Below are positions 41,402 through 51,792 of a DNA stretch of 53,923 nucleotides, piece after piece. The notes under the pieces are model-generated. The model saw only the letters and a list, made by a program, of their open reading frames with translations, was not told where the DNA came from and searched no databases. A program made the translations under genes and the position numbers. The number at the start of each line of letters is the position of its first letter. Position 1 is the stretch's first letter. Origin of the DNA: ZC4RG42 sp036676355 (GTDB lineage Bacteria; Pseudomonadota; Gammaproteobacteria; Burkholderiales; SG8-39); NCBI GenBank assembly GCA_036676355.1, contig JAKFDA010000094.1:1-53923 (forward strand), in the 5' to 3' direction.

Positions 41402-42226
41402 CTACAGCACGCGATGTTCCAGCGCAGGCAGGCTCGCGCGCACGCTGGCTTGGTAGTTCGGGTCGATTTCGGCGATTACAACACCGGGGCCTTCCGCGCG
41501 CTCAGCGAGGATTTTGCCCCATGGATCGACGATCATCGAATGGCCGTGCGTCCGACGGCCGTTCGGATGCTTGCCGCCCTGCGCCGGCGCGATGACATAA
41601 GCGAGGTTTTCCACTGCGCGTGCGCGCACCAGGATCTCCCAATGCGCCAAGCCGGTGGTCGCCGTGAACGCCGAGGGAATGGTGATCAGATCGACCGGCG
41701 CGAGCGCGCGATACAGTTCCGGGAATCGGATGTCATAACAGACCGAAAGCGCCAGCCGGCCGAACGGCGTGGCGACGGCAATGGGCCGCTCGCCGGCTTC
41801 GATGGTGGTCGACTCGCGATAGCGCTCGCGCTCGTTTTCGTAACCGAACAGATGAATCTTGTCGTAGCGCGCGACGCGATGGCCGTTGTCGTCGTACACC
41901 ATGCAACTGTTGCGCACGCGCTCGGGGTCATTGCATCGGATCGGCACGGTGCCGCCGACGAGCCAGACTTCGTGACGTGCAGATGTCCGAGCCAGGAAGT
42001 TCTGTGTGACGCCGTCGCCATCCTGTTCGCACAAGCGCACCTTGTCGGTTTCGGCCATCCCCATCAGACAAAAATATTCCGGTAACGCGACGAGCTTTGC
42101 GCCCTGCTGCGCCGCCTCGGCGACAAGTTGCTCGGCCGTCGCCAGATTCGTCTCGATGTCCGGTCCGCTCACCATCTGAATGGCCGCGACCTTGAACGCT
42201 TCCTTGCGCATGCTGCCGTCCGTCAT
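41402..42226 (-). CDS. Carbon-nitrogen hydrolase (Nit/deaminated glutathione amidase-like)
   Basis: A 274-residue nitrilase-superfamily amidase. The Glu-Lys-Cys triad is clear: E50 (ALPEYF), K123 (YDKIHLF) and C163 (SVCYDIRFPEL). The arrangement RFPELYRAL and AFTATTGLAHWE fits the Nit1/YbeM branch, which destroys deaminated glutathione as metabolite repair. The start is taken as ATG 42226, only 3 nt after the yhdP stop; a second ATG five codons in (42211) has no better ribosome site. Cotranscribed with yhdP and probably tldD. Confidence 0.9.
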   Translation of the reverse strand: MTDGSMRKEAFKVAAIQMVSGPDIETNLATAEQLVAEAAQQGAKLVALPEYFCLMGMAETDKVRLCEQDGDGVTQNFLARTSARHEVWLVGGTVPIRCNDPERVRNSCMVYDDNGHRVARYDKIHLFGYENERERYRESTTIEAGERPIAVATPFGRLALSVCYDIRFPELYRALAPVDLITIPSAFTATTGLAHWEILVRARAVENLAYVIAPAQGGKHPNGRRTHGHSMIVDPWGKILAERAEGPGVVIAEIDPNYQASVRASLPALEHRVL

Positions 42227-42229
42227 CAG

Positions 42230-45200
42230 TTAGTCGTCATTCGGGTTCGTTCCACCTTTCCCCGCTTGTGCCGGCTGATCGGCACGCGGTTCACTCAGTT
42301 TTTCCACCTGCGGATCATCCCAGCTACCGGTCACCGCGTACTCGTACGCCAGCATGCGTCCGAGCGGATCTTTCAGCAATCGCTGCGCAATCCAGGCACC
42401 GACGCCGACCACCGGGTTGAGCAGCGCCAGACCGGCCGCTGCGGCGACGCTGTCGCCCACCGTGGGTACGACGCGCACATGCAGATCCTGCGTCTCTTTG
42501 GCGAGATCGGCCGAGCCGGTGATCACGACGGTCGCCGACGTGCCGACCATGCCCAGATCGCCGGTGGTCATCACACCGCGCGCGATATTCGCGGTGCCGT
42601 CGATGCGATCGAATGCAAAGCCCTCGCCGAATACGTCCTTGAAGTCGAGGGTAATGCGGCGCGGCAGCGACTGCAGGCTGAGCACGCCAAGCAGACGGCC
42701 GACGCCCGGCTTCAATTTCACGAACTGACCGTCTTCGGCGCGCACTTGCAGCGTACCCGACAGGCTGCCGTAATCCAGTTCCGTCGGCGACCCGTTCCAG
42801 CTCACGCGCCCGGTCAGTTCGCCCTCGCCGCTGCGCACGGCATCACCGTAACCGACCTGGGCAAGGTAGGCGCCAATGTCCTGCACCTTCACGCTGATAG
42901 CCAGTTCGGTACGCTCCGGTCCTGTACGCGCAGGAATCCATCGGCCGCTGGCCGAAGCCGTGCCGCTCGCGGTACCGAGTGCCGCGTGATCAATGCGCCA
43001 GCCGCCCTTCTCGTTGAACGCCTGCAATTCGAGCCGGCCCAGTTCGCGTCCGTCAAGCACGTAGCGATCGGCGACGATGTCGAGCGCAGGCAGATTTTCG
43101 AAATCGGCGCTCTGGTCGGCTGCCGCTCCTTCAACCGTATCGGGCTGATAGAGATGACGCAGCCGGGCCTTGATGACGCCGTTGCCCTTGGGTAGCCAGG
43201 ACACTTCGCCGGCCAACTCGCGTGCGGTCACATCGGCACGCCAGATTTGTCCGCGTAATTGCGCGCGCATGGCGACGTCGTGCACCACACGCCCGGCGCC
43301 GATCAGTCTGTCGGTACGCAAAGTCAGTGCGCCAAGCGGCGGCATGCTGCCGGCACCGCCCGCGCCGGTCTCACCGCCGAACGGCGCCAGCGCATCGAGG
43401 CTGAGGTCGGGCACGTTGACGGCAACCGCAATGAACGCCCCTTCCGGTGTCGGCACCGGCACGTCGCCGATCGCCACACCGGCGCGATCCAGCACCAAGC
43501 GATTGCCATCCTTGCGCAGGCTCCCCTGCACATTCAGCAGCGTCGCCAGCTTCGCGCTCAGACGCTGACGCGTATCGCTCTCCGACACGCGCTCGATCCG
43601 CAGCGGCCAGCTTTCGGCCGCGCGCTTGGCGAACGGCGCCGGCAGATCGATGCTCACGCCCTGAAGGTTCGACTCGAACACGGTACTGATCTGCCGGTCG
43701 CGCGTCTGGAAGGTGGCGCGGTAACGCGCCGCGCCTTTGACCCGATCGGCAAGGGGCAGGCTCGCGGCACGCATCAGTCCGCTCGCATCCCCGCTGCCGG
43801 TAGCGGTCACAAGGACGGCGCCCTGCCGATTCTCCACGCGCACGTTCAACGGTCCGTTCAAATACCGTGCGCTGATGCCCGGACTCGACGCACCGTGTTC
43901 GGTGAAATCGATGCGCCCCTTTACCTGCGTCATGGGCGGATCGCCGGCGGCCATCAGGATGGTATTGCCGTCGAATTGATAGTGCCCCGCGACCTTCGCT
44001 TCATCGAGCGCATCCAGCGGGAGATCGAGCGCCAGATCGAGCTCTCCCGGACCTTCCGCAGCCCAGCCGTCGGTCAGCCCGCCGATGAAGCCGCGCACCG
44101 GACTGCGCGAAATGAATTTGAGAAATTCATTGCTCGCGCCACGCGCCTTGCCCTCGACCCGCAGTACCGCATGATCCTTGTAGATATCAGCGAAACGCGC
44201 CTGGACCTCATGCAATTGCGCGCCTAGCGATGTGGCGCGCTGCGCCCTGATCACCAGCGCCGGTCCGTTGAATGTGATGTCGCCGCTAATGTCTTCGATC
44301 GACGGCCACGCGTCATCGTAGCGAAGCTGCACGCCGGCTAGTTTGGCGCTGACCTTGAATTCGCCTTTTTTCGGATCGCGATAGGGGAAATCATCCAGAT
44401 CACCACGCAGGCGAAAGCGCACATCGCTCGCGCCGCCTTGCAGAATGCCCTTCTGCAGCCACTCCCCCACTTCCTTCGGCAGATACGGAATGTATCTGTA
44501 GACCGCGGCACCCCGCGCACGGGACGCGCGCGCGTTGAGATCGACGAGCTGCGCGCCGGCCGCAGTGACGCGCACACTGCCGGAAACCGAGCCGCTCGCA
44601 TCCGCATTCTCGAACAGCAGATCCTCGATTCGCACATCGAGATCGTCATTCTTCAGCGTCGTCCAGTTCACCCGTCCGGCGACCTTGTCGAGTTCGTGCT
44701 GTGCTTCGAGAAACACGCCCGGGTATTGAATGCCGACCTTGCGGCCTTCAGCCTTGATGCGCCCGGATTTTTCGCTGATGTCGAATTCGCCGTTCAGATG
44801 ATTGAAGCCCGGGATATCGCCATACGGGGCAATGCCGAGTTGAACGAAACGGGCTTTGGCCACGTATTCAACCGGCGCTTCAAGCGGGCCGCTCCAGTCG
44901 AATTTGACGTCCTGCAACATGCCCTGCGGCGACAGCGTCTTGATCAGCGTGCGAAATCGTTCAGGCAAAAGGAAATGCTCGCTCAGCTGCGCCAGCGGGG
45001 TGAGTTCAACGGCATTCACTGTGAGCGCGCCTTGCGCCGCTTCGTCCGCCTCGCCGGGTTGCCAGCGCGCCGTGAAATCCGCCGGATGCAACGCATCACC
45101 GGCCGCGGTGCGCATCAGCAGGTTGCGGCCATAGGCTTGATAGGCAGGTTGCGAATTCCCCAGCCCCAGCAATGCCAGCGCGCTCTGTGTTTGCTTGGCG

Positions 45201-46165
45201 CCCACCTCGCCCTGCAAAGCGGCCAATTGCAGTTCCGGCAATTGCGGCGCCATACGCAGCGCGACGTCGGCAAGCGCCACTTGCGCGCGCGCCTCCGCGA
45301 TATGACGCTGTGTCAGCGTCAGCCACACGCGCAGCGCGCCACGCCCGCCCTGCAGATCGACCGGATAATCGACCCACTGCCGCCAGACGCCCAGGTCGAG
45401 CGCATCGATGCTGGCGTACAGACGGCCGTTCCAGTCGCGCAATTGCGCGAAGGTTCGTCCGCTGACCTGTCCGCGCACATCGAGCGCTTGGCCATATTCG
45501 GCCGGCGGGGCGGCACGCAGCGCGAAGTCATGCGTATTGCCGCTGTTGCGAATCAGCACGTTCAACTCGCGCAAGCGCAGCGGCGGCGCTTCGCGCTGCT
45601 CGTCGCGCCACTCGATGCTGCCGTCGCGAACGTGAATTTCGCCCTGGCGCAATATCCAGTCGGCCGGGCTGGTCGCCGCTTGCGGCCCCGGTTCGAGTTC
45701 CATTCCGGCAACATAGAGCCGCCCGTCCGCGGCGCGGCGAATGTCCAGATCGGCGCGCTCGATCACCAGCGTGCGCAGACGCAACTCGCGCGCAAGCAGA
45801 GAGCGCCACGCGAGTACACCGCGCACGCTGGGCAGCTTCAGCGCCGGGCGATCGTTACGATCATGAACCGTGACGCCGCGCAGTTCGATCCAGGGATGAA
45901 AGCCATGCCAGTCGGCGGTCAGCGCGTCGATGGTGACGCGCTGACCGAGCGCGTCGGAGGCCATCTGGGCGAACTCGCTGCGGTAATCGGGCAGTTTGGG
46001 AAGCACCCAATAGCGCGCCGCCAGCAAACTCAGTGCGGCGACGAAGTACAGTCCGATCAGCGACCAGCCGGCCCGACGCAGCCAGCGCAGCCATGCGCGC
46101 TCACGCGGCGCCAGTTGGCGCTCGAGTTCGATGTTTTCGGCTTCGCTAGACAAGGCGGCGCGCAA
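42230..46165 (-). CDS. yhdP: YhdP-family AsmA-like envelope protein
   Basis: A 1311-residue giant. A short cytoplasmic head is followed by one transmembrane helix (about residues 34-52, GWSLIGLYFVAALSLLAA). The long periplasmic part has repeated beta-strand units and an AsmA_2-type C-terminus. YhdP and its relatives are thought to form bridge-like channels that carry phospholipid from inner to outer membrane. The first codon I can assign is TTG at 46165 with no good ribosome site. No ATG occurs before about residue 68, which would lose the membrane helix, so the exact start is uncertain. It heads the run yhdP-nit-tldD and is divergent from glnE. Confidence 0.88.
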   Translation of the reverse strand: MRAALSSEAENIELERQLAPRERAWLRWLRRAGWSLIGLYFVAALSLLAARYWVLPKLPDYRSEFAQMASDALGQRVTIDALTADWHGFHPWIELRGVTVHDRNDRPALKLPSVRGVLAWRSLLARELRLRTLVIERADLDIRRAADGRLYVAGMELEPGPQAATSPADWILRQGEIHVRDGSIEWRDEQREAPPLRLRELNVLIRNSGNTHDFALRAAPPAEYGQALDVRGQVSGRTFAQLRDWNGRLYASIDALDLGVWRQWVDYPVDLQGGRGALRVWLTLTQRHIAEARAQVALADVALRMAPQLPELQLAALQGEVGAKQTQSALALLGLGNSQPAYQAYGRNLLMRTAAGDALHPADFTARWQPGEADEAAQGALTVNAVELTPLAQLSEHFLLPERFRTLIKTLSPQGMLQDVKFDWSGPLEAPVEYVAKARFVQLGIAPYGDIPGFNHLNGEFDISEKSGRIKAEGRKVGIQYPGVFLEAQHELDKVAGRVNWTTLKNDDLDVRIEDLLFENADASGSVSGSVRVTAAGAQLVDLNARASRARGAAVYRYIPYLPKEVGEWLQKGILQGGASDVRFRLRGDLDDFPYRDPKKGEFKVSAKLAGVQLRYDDAWPSIEDISGDITFNGPALVIRAQRATSLGAQLHEVQARFADIYKDHAVLRVEGKARGASNEFLKFISRSPVRGFIGGLTDGWAAEGPGELDLALDLPLDALDEAKVAGHYQFDGNTILMAAGDPPMTQVKGRIDFTEHGASSPGISARYLNGPLNVRVENRQGAVLVTATGSGDASGLMRAASLPLADRVKGAARYRATFQTRDRQISTVFESNLQGVSIDLPAPFAKRAAESWPLRIERVSESDTRQRLSAKLATLLNVQGSLRKDGNRLVLDRAGVAIGDVPVPTPEGAFIAVAVNVPDLSLDALAPFGGETGAGGAGSMPPLGALTLRTDRLIGAGRVVHDVAMRAQLRGQIWRADVTARELAGEVSWLPKGNGVIKARLRHLYQPDTVEGAAADQSADFENLPALDIVADRYVLDGRELGRLELQAFNEKGGWRIDHAALGTASGTASASGRWIPARTGPERTELAISVKVQDIGAYLAQVGYGDAVRSGEGELTGRVSWNGSPTELDYGSLSGTLQVRAEDGQFVKLKPGVGRLLGVLSLQSLPRRITLDFKDVFGEGFAFDRIDGTANIARGVMTTGDLGMVGTSATVVITGSADLAKETQDLHVRVVPTVGDSVAAAAGLALLNPVVGVGAWIAQRLLKDPLGRMLAYEYAVTGSWDDPQVEKLSEPRADQPAQAGKGGTNPNDD

Positions 46166-46499
46166 CCGGGCGCTGTGAGTCGATCGCCACGCGCTGACGC
46201 AGCAGGTTCGCGATAAGGCGGCAAGATATGATCCGGGCCGTGGCGGCCCGAGTGCCGGTCAAGGCCGCGCCCCGCGAATGCGCTTCGCAGGCCGGCACAA
46301 GGCGTGGTTCGATGTTGTCCTCACTTTGTTTCAAATGCGTGCCCGGCGCTTCACGCCTCGCCACAGCGGCAGCTTACAATGCCGCAACGCGAGCCCCGAT
46401 ACGCCACGCGCGTGACCGCGTTTCGCATTTCCGGCCACGCGATCCGCGCCCCTTCTTTTAACCCGGCGATTCTATACCGCCGCGCTCGCTTTCCCGCCT
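46166..46499. other. Divergent intergenic region yhdP/glnE
   Basis: 334 nt that must hold promoters for both yhdP and glnE. I see no convincing gene, terminator, RNA gene or strong palindrome. Open frames across it lack ribosome sites and family matches. Confidence 0.6.
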
Positions 46500-49220
46500 A
46501 TGACGATTGCATCGACATCCGCCCTCTCGCCCACCGCCGCGGCACTGCGCGAAAGCTTGCGGCATTCGCGTTATGCCCAGCGGCTGCTTGCCGCGCGGCC
46601 GCGCTATGCGAACGAACTCGAACAGGGCGCCGGCGTCGGTTGGAGTGCGGAAGCGATGCAAGCGTTCCTCGCTCAGGCCGAAACGCAGGTCAGCGGCAAT
46701 TCCGAAGAAACACTGGCCGCCTCGCTACGCGAACTGCGCGCGCGAGTCATGCTGCGCCTGGCGGCGCGCGACCTGGCCGGGCTCGCCTCGCTCGCCGAAG
46801 TCACCGACACCATGAGCGCGCTGGCCGAAACGGCCCTTAGTCATGCGCTGGCATTCCATCACGCACAATTGATCGTCGATCATGGGCGCCCGATGGCTGC
46901 CGGCATCGAGCAGCGTTTGCTGATCGTCGGCATGGGCAAGCTCGGCGGCCGCGAACTGAACGTCTCCTCCGATATCGATCTGATCTTCCTCTATCCGGAG
47001 GACGGAGAAACCGACGGCGCGCGTCCGCTCACGATCCAGGAGTTTTTCATCCGCCTGGGGCAGCGCGTGATCCGCACGCTCAACAACACGACCGCCGAGG
47101 GTCAGGTGTTTCGTGTGGATATGCGTCTGCGGCCGTGGGGGGATTCCGGTCCGCTGGCGACCAGCTTCGACGCGCTGGAGCAGTACTTCGTCGCACACGG
47201 CCGGGAATGGGAACGCTACGCCTGGATCAAGGCACGCGTCGTGGCGGGCGGCGATGAGGCGTCCATCACCGCGCTCGAGCAACTCGCGCGCCCCTTCATT
47301 TTCCGCAAATATCTGGACTACGGCACGATCGCCGCGGTGCGCGGGCTGCACGCGCAGATCCGTCGCGAAGTGATGCGCCGCGATCTGGGCGACAACATCA
47401 AGCTCGGCCCCGGCGGCATTCGCGAAATCGAATTCATCGCCCAGGCCTTCCAGCTTATCCGCGGCGGGCGCGACTCGGCATTGCGCGAGCGCCCGACGCT
47501 GAAGATTCTGCGCGAGCTCGGCATGAAGCGCGTGCTCGACCAGCCTGCGGTGGATCAACTGTCCGCCGCCTACACGTTCCTGCGCCGGCTCGAACACCGG
47601 CTGCAGTATCTGGACGACGCGCAGACGCACCGGCTGCCGAGCGCGGCCGAAGATCGTGCATTGATCGCGTCGAGCATGGGTTATCCGGACTGGCCCGCGT
47701 TCTGCGCCGATCTGGAGGCGCATCGCGCCGCCGTGACGCACCAGTTCGAAGGCGTATTCGCCGACGCCGACGAAGAGAAAAGCAGCTTCGAACCGATCTG
47801 GAGCGGCCATTTGTCCGCCAGCGAGGCGGCGGTGCAGTTGTCGCACTATGGCTTTCAGGATTGCAGCGGCGTCGTCAACCGGCTGCTCGCGCTTCGCGCC
47901 AGCGCGCGCTATCGCTCCCTGCCGGCAACCAGCCAAGCACGTATGGACGCGCTCATTCCGCGCGTGCTCGAGGCGGCATCCCGAACCGCGGCGCCGGACG
48001 CGACGCTGGCACGCTGCATCGAATTCATCGAAACCATCAGCCGGCGCGCCGCTTATCTCGCGCTGCTGCAGGAAAGTCCGCAGGCGCTGGCGCGCGTGGC
48101 GGAACTGTTGTCGTCCTCGACCTGGGCGGCGACCTATCTGACGCGTCACCCGATGCTGCTGGACGAATTGCTCGATGTCCGCCAGTTGCACATGCCACCC
48201 GACTGGAGCGAGTTCCTCCTCACGCTGCGACGGGAAATGGCAGCCAACGAAGGCGATACCGAACGCCAGATGGACCTGATGCGCGAGCTTCATCACGCGC
48301 AGATCTTTCGCTTGCTGGCGCAGGATCTGGCGGGACTGCTGTCGGTCGAGCGCCTCGCCGATCACCTGTCCATTGCGGCCGATCTGGTGCTCGCGGTCAC
48401 GGTCGAGGAATGCTGGAAGCTGGTGCGCACACGCCATCGCGACGTGCCGCGCATCGCGGTGATCGGCTACGGCAAGCTCGGCGGCAAGGAACTGGGGTAC
48501 GCCTCCGACCTCGATCTGGTGTACGTCTACGACGACGACCATGCCGCTGCACCCGAGAATTACGCGCGCCTGGTGCAGCGCATCAACACCTGGCTGGCCA
48601 GTCATACCGCCGCCGGCATGTTGTTCGACACCGACCTGCGCCTGCGGCCCAACGGCGAAGCCGGGCTGCTCGCCAACTCGATGGCGGCGTTTCGTCAATA
48701 TCAGACCGAATCGGCCTGGATGTGGGAACACCAGGCGCTCACGCGCGCGCGCTTCTGTGCCGGCGACGCGGCGCTCGGTGCGCTGTTCGAAGCGCTGCGG
48801 CGCGACATTCTGACCGCACCGCTCGACGCCGCCTCGCTACGCACCGACGTGCTCGCCATGCGCACCAAAATGGCCAATGGCCACCCCAACCGCTCGAAGC
48901 TGTTCGATCTCAAGCATGACCGCGGCGGCATGGTGGACATCGAATTCATCGTGCAATACCTCGTGCTGGCGCACGCCCCGCAACATTACGAACTCACCGG
49001 CAACCTCGGCAATATCGCGCTGCTGCACATGGCCGGCGGCTTGCGCCTGATTCCCAACGCGCTCGCATCCGCTGTTGCCGATGCCTATCGTGAATACCGC
49101 CGTCTGCAACATAAACTGCGTCTGAATGGTGCGGAGTACGCGCGAGTACGGGCCGAAACGGTCACCGGCTATATCGAAGCGACCACTTCGCTGTGGCAAA
49201 CGGTCTTCGAAAACGGCTGA
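46500..49220 (+). CDS. glnE: Bifunctional glutamine synthetase adenylyltransferase/adenylyl-removing enzyme
   Basis: A 906-residue regulator of glutamine synthetase. Two nucleotidyltransferase domains are seen. The N-terminal one (about 140-175, GMGKLGGRELNVSSDIDLIF) removes AMP, and the C-terminal one (about 657-680, GYGKLGGKELGYASDLDLVYVY) adds AMP in response to PII protein and glutamine. Helical domains surround both, and the end carries DRGGMVDIEFIVQYLVL. E. coli GlnE has 946 residues. ATG at 46500. ilvE follows on the same strand after 176 nt. Confidence 0.96.
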   Translation: MTIASTSALSPTAAALRESLRHSRYAQRLLAARPRYANELEQGAGVGWSAEAMQAFLAQAETQVSGNSEETLAASLRELRARVMLRLAARDLAGLASLAEVTDTMSALAETALSHALAFHHAQLIVDHGRPMAAGIEQRLLIVGMGKLGGRELNVSSDIDLIFLYPEDGETDGARPLTIQEFFIRLGQRVIRTLNNTTAEGQVFRVDMRLRPWGDSGPLATSFDALEQYFVAHGREWERYAWIKARVVAGGDEASITALEQLARPFIFRKYLDYGTIAAVRGLHAQIRREVMRRDLGDNIKLGPGGIREIEFIAQAFQLIRGGRDSALRERPTLKILRELGMKRVLDQPAVDQLSAAYTFLRRLEHRLQYLDDAQTHRLPSAAEDRALIASSMGYPDWPAFCADLEAHRAAVTHQFEGVFADADEEKSSFEPIWSGHLSASEAAVQLSHYGFQDCSGVVNRLLALRASARYRSLPATSQARMDALIPRVLEAASRTAAPDATLARCIEFIETISRRAAYLALLQESPQALARVAELLSSSTWAATYLTRHPMLLDELLDVRQLHMPPDWSEFLLTLRREMAANEGDTERQMDLMRELHHAQIFRLLAQDLAGLLSVERLADHLSIAADLVLAVTVEECWKLVRTRHRDVPRIAVIGYGKLGGKELGYASDLDLVYVYDDDHAAAPENYARLVQRINTWLASHTAAGMLFDTDLRLRPNGEAGLLANSMAAFRQYQTESAWMWEHQALTRARFCAGDAALGALFEALRRDILTAPLDAASLRTDVLAMRTKMANGHPNRSKLFDLKHDRGGMVDIEFIVQYLVLAHAPQHYELTGNLGNIALLHMAGGLRLIPNALASAVADAYREYRRLQHKLRLNGAEYARVRAETVTGYIEATTSLWQTVFENG

Positions 49221-49396
49221 ACTGCGCCGCGACCGACACACAGGTAAAAATTCAGCGCCTGGTACCGGCAGCGCCGGCGCTGTCGTCCGGCGTTGGGGAT
49301 CGCTACGCTTTTTCGCTAGAATGCCCACTTTGCTCGAGCTCCCCCCGGCACTGCAGATAAGCACCGGGACCGCTCCATATTCCGGAGAACACAGAA

Positions 49397-50320
49397 ATGT
49401 CCATGGCCGACCGCGACGGTTGGATCTGGTACGACGGCAAGCTCGTGCCCTGGCGCGACGCCACCACCCATGTCCTCACCCATTCGCTGCATTACGGACT
49501 CGCCGTATTCGAGGGCGTGCGCGCCTACAACACCGTCAACGGCACGGCCATTTTCCGCCTGGACGAGCACACCGAGCGGTTGTTCAATTCCGCGCACATC
49601 TACCGCATGAAGCTGCCGTTCACGCCTAAAGAATTGATGGAAGCGCAAAAGGAAGTGGTGCGCGCCAACAAGCTGGAAAGCGCCTACATTCGTCCGATTG
49701 CTTTCTACGGCGCGGAAAAGATGGGCGTTTCGCCGGTCGGTGCACAGGTGCACGTATCGATCGCGGCGTGGCCGTGGGGCGCGTATCTGGGTGCCGACGG
49801 CCTGGAGAAAGGCATCCGCGTCAAGACCTCTTCTCACGCACGCCATCACGTGAACGTATCGATGTGCCGGGCAAAATATTCCGGCACCTATGCAAATTCG
49901 ATTCTCGCCAACATGGAAGCCACCGAACATGGCTACGACGAAGGCCTGCTGCTCGACGTGGACGGCTTCGTTGCCGAAGGCCCGGGAGAGAATCTGTTCA
50001 TCGTCAAGAAGAACTGCATCTATGAACCGGAAATCGCCTCGGCGCTGATCGGCATCACGCGCGATACGCTCATCACACTGGCGCGCGATCTGGGCTACGA
50101 AGTGATATCGCGCCGCATGACCCGTGACGATGTGTACATCGCGGACGAAGCCTTCTTCACCGGCACCGCAGCCGAAGTTACGCCGATCCGCGAAGTCGAC
50201 GGCCGTACTATCGGCGAAGGCAAGCGCGGCCCGGTGACGACCAAGCTGCAGAAGGCTTTCTTCGATCTGGTGGCCGGCAAAGACAAGAAACACGCGGAGT
50301 GGCTGACGCCGGTGAGCTAG
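49397..50320 (+). CDS. ilvE: Branched-chain amino acid aminotransferase
   Basis: A 307-residue class IV PLP enzyme that makes valine, leucine and isoleucine from their keto acids. Visible: WYDGKLVPWRDATTHVLTHSLHYG, FEGVRAY, the PLP lysine region CRAKYSGTYANSILANMEA, DVDGFVAEGPGENLFIV and the phosphate-binding FFTGTAAEVTPI. Length matches the family (about 305). ATG at 49397. A small zinc-finger gene follows after 34 nt, an arrangement common in betaproteobacteria. Confidence 0.95.
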   Translation: MSMADRDGWIWYDGKLVPWRDATTHVLTHSLHYGLAVFEGVRAYNTVNGTAIFRLDEHTERLFNSAHIYRMKLPFTPKELMEAQKEVVRANKLESAYIRPIAFYGAEKMGVSPVGAQVHVSIAAWPWGAYLGADGLEKGIRVKTSSHARHHVNVSMCRAKYSGTYANSILANMEATEHGYDEGLLLDVDGFVAEGPGENLFIVKKNCIYEPEIASALIGITRDTLITLARDLGYEVISRRMTRDDVYIADEAFFTGTAAEVTPIREVDGRTIGEGKRGPVTTKLQKAFFDLVAGKDKKHAEWLTPVS

Positions 50321-50354
50321 CGCGCCGCACGACACATATCAAACGGAGCAAGGA

Positions 50355-50552
50355 ATGGCCGAAGCACAGCAAAAAGAAACGGTTGTCGAAGTTACCGCGA
50401 AAGACCTGCCGTTGCACTGTCCGACCCCGAACATGCCGGTGTGGTCTTCGCACCCTCGCGTCTTTCTCGATGTGGCCGACCTCGGTACGGTGCGCTGCCC
50501 ATACTGCGGCACCTTGTACGAATACAAGGGCGAGCGCCCGACGGGCCACTGA
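50355..50552 (+). CDS. Small zinc-finger (zf-CHCC) protein
   Basis: A 65-residue protein. C22 in PLHCPTP, H33 in SSHPRVF and the pair C48, C51 in RCPYCGTLYEYKG make the CHCC zinc site of the mitochondrial complex I subunit NDUFS6 family. The bacterial function is unknown; a link to NADH dehydrogenase assembly is inferred only from homology. ATG at 50355 with CGGAGCAAGG before it. It lies between ilvE and waaF, probably in one transcript. Confidence 0.88.
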   Translation: MAEAQQKETVVEVTAKDLPLHCPTPNMPVWSSHPRVFLDVADLGTVRCPYCGTLYEYKGERPTGH

Positions 50553-50624
50553 TCTTTCGGTGGCGAACAAAACGGGCACGCTACTGTCATTCAAAGGTAT
50601 GCTCGTCTCACTCGGTCAGCTCTC

Positions 50625-51644
50625 ATGTCACGCACACTGATCGTCGCGCCCAACTGGATCGGCGATGCTTTGCTGGCGCAACCGCTTTTCTCCCGTCTGC
50701 GCGAAGCGCGCCCCGGCGAACGCATCGACGCGCTCGCGCCGCCCTGGACCGCGCCGGTGCTCGGGCGCATGCCGGAAATCGACGAAGTCATTCAGGTGCC
50801 GTTCAATCACGGCGAACTGAAAATCGGCGCCCGCTGGCGTCTCGGCCGTCGCCTCAAGGAACGCAGCTTTGCCCGCGCCGTGGTGTTGCCCAATAGCTGG
50901 AAATCCGCGCTGGTACCGTTCTTCGCCGGTATACCGGAGCGCATCGGTTACGTCGGCGAGGCGCGCTATGGTCTGCTCAATGTCGTGCACAAACTGGACG
51001 AAAAAGCGTTGCCGCTGATGGCCGAGCGCTATGCCAAGCTCGCCGAAGATCCGGCCGAACCGCCGCAGCGACCGCTCCCGCGCGTGCGACTGCGCGTCGA
51101 TGAAGCGAATCTCATCATCAGCATCGGGCGCCTCGGCCTGGATCGCTCACGGCCCGTTGTGGCCATGTGTCCGGGCGCCGAATTCGGCCCGGCGAAACGC
51201 TGGCCCACACGCCATTTCGCCGCACTCGCACGCCATCTGAATGGGCGCGGCAAAGCGGTATGGCTGTTCGGCTCACAAAAAGATCGGCAGATAGCCGACG
51301 AGATCGTGGCCTTGTCGGATAACGCCTGTATCAATTTATGCGGGCGCACCAATCTCGCCGGCGCAATCGACCTGATGTCGGTCGCATCATGCGTGGTGAC
51401 CAACGATTCCGGATTGATGCACATTGCCGCCGCGCTGGGTCGGCCGCTCGTCGCGATCTACGGCTCATCCAGCCCGGCGCACACGCCGCCGCTGAGCAAG
51501 AATGCGCGCATCGTCACGCTCAATGTGGAATGCAGCCCCTGCTATCAGCGCGAATGTCCGCTCGGACATTTCAAATGCATGAACGACCTTGAACCGCAAC
51601 GGGTCGCCGCCGAAATCGAGAAACTGGAAACGACTTCGGTCTGA
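50625..51644 (+). CDS. waaF: ADP-heptose:LPS heptosyltransferase II
   Basis: A 339-residue GT9 enzyme that adds the second heptose of the lipopolysaccharide inner core at the cytoplasmic face. Visible: TLIVAPNWIGDALLAQPLF, LPNSWKSALVPFFAGIPERIGY, CPGAEFGPAKRWPTRHFA, NDSGLMHIAAALGRPLVAIYGSSSP and the cysteine-rich ECSPCYQRECPLGHFKCM near the end. Length is normal. ATG at 50625. No other LPS core gene is adjacent in the window. Confidence 0.94.
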   Translation: MSRTLIVAPNWIGDALLAQPLFSRLREARPGERIDALAPPWTAPVLGRMPEIDEVIQVPFNHGELKIGARWRLGRRLKERSFARAVVLPNSWKSALVPFFAGIPERIGYVGEARYGLLNVVHKLDEKALPLMAERYAKLAEDPAEPPQRPLPRVRLRVDEANLIISIGRLGLDRSRPVVAMCPGAEFGPAKRWPTRHFAALARHLNGRGKAVWLFGSQKDRQIADEIVALSDNACINLCGRTNLAGAIDLMSVASCVVTNDSGLMHIAAALGRPLVAIYGSSSPAHTPPLSKNARIVTLNVECSPCYQRECPLGHFKCMNDLEPQRVAAEIEKLETTSV

Positions 51645-51658
51645 GACGGCCCACCGCC

Positions 51659-51700
51659 GTCATTCCGGGTCAGCGGCGCAGCCGCGTGACCCGGAATCCA
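51659..51700. repeat. REP-like palindromic element (copy 2)
   Basis: ATTCCGGGTCA (51662-51672) pairs with TGACCCGGAAT (51687-51697), with an inner GCGGC/GCCGC stem. Preceded by GTC and followed by CCA. Same family outline as the units at 2671 and 51793. Confidence 0.65.
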
Positions 51701-51792
51701 TAAAAAACCTTTCACCACAGCGATCACAGAGGGCACAGAGAAAACTCATCGAAGTTCTCGGTGATTTTCGTACCTTTCGTTTTTCCTCAAAC

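Noticed and set aside
44438..46216. 592-codon open frame opposite yhdP
   Set aside because: Antisense shadow of yhdP; no recognisable domain.
46725..48731. 668-codon open frame opposite glnE
   Set aside because: Same reason: fully inside glnE on the other strand, with His/Arg/Gln-rich shadow composition.
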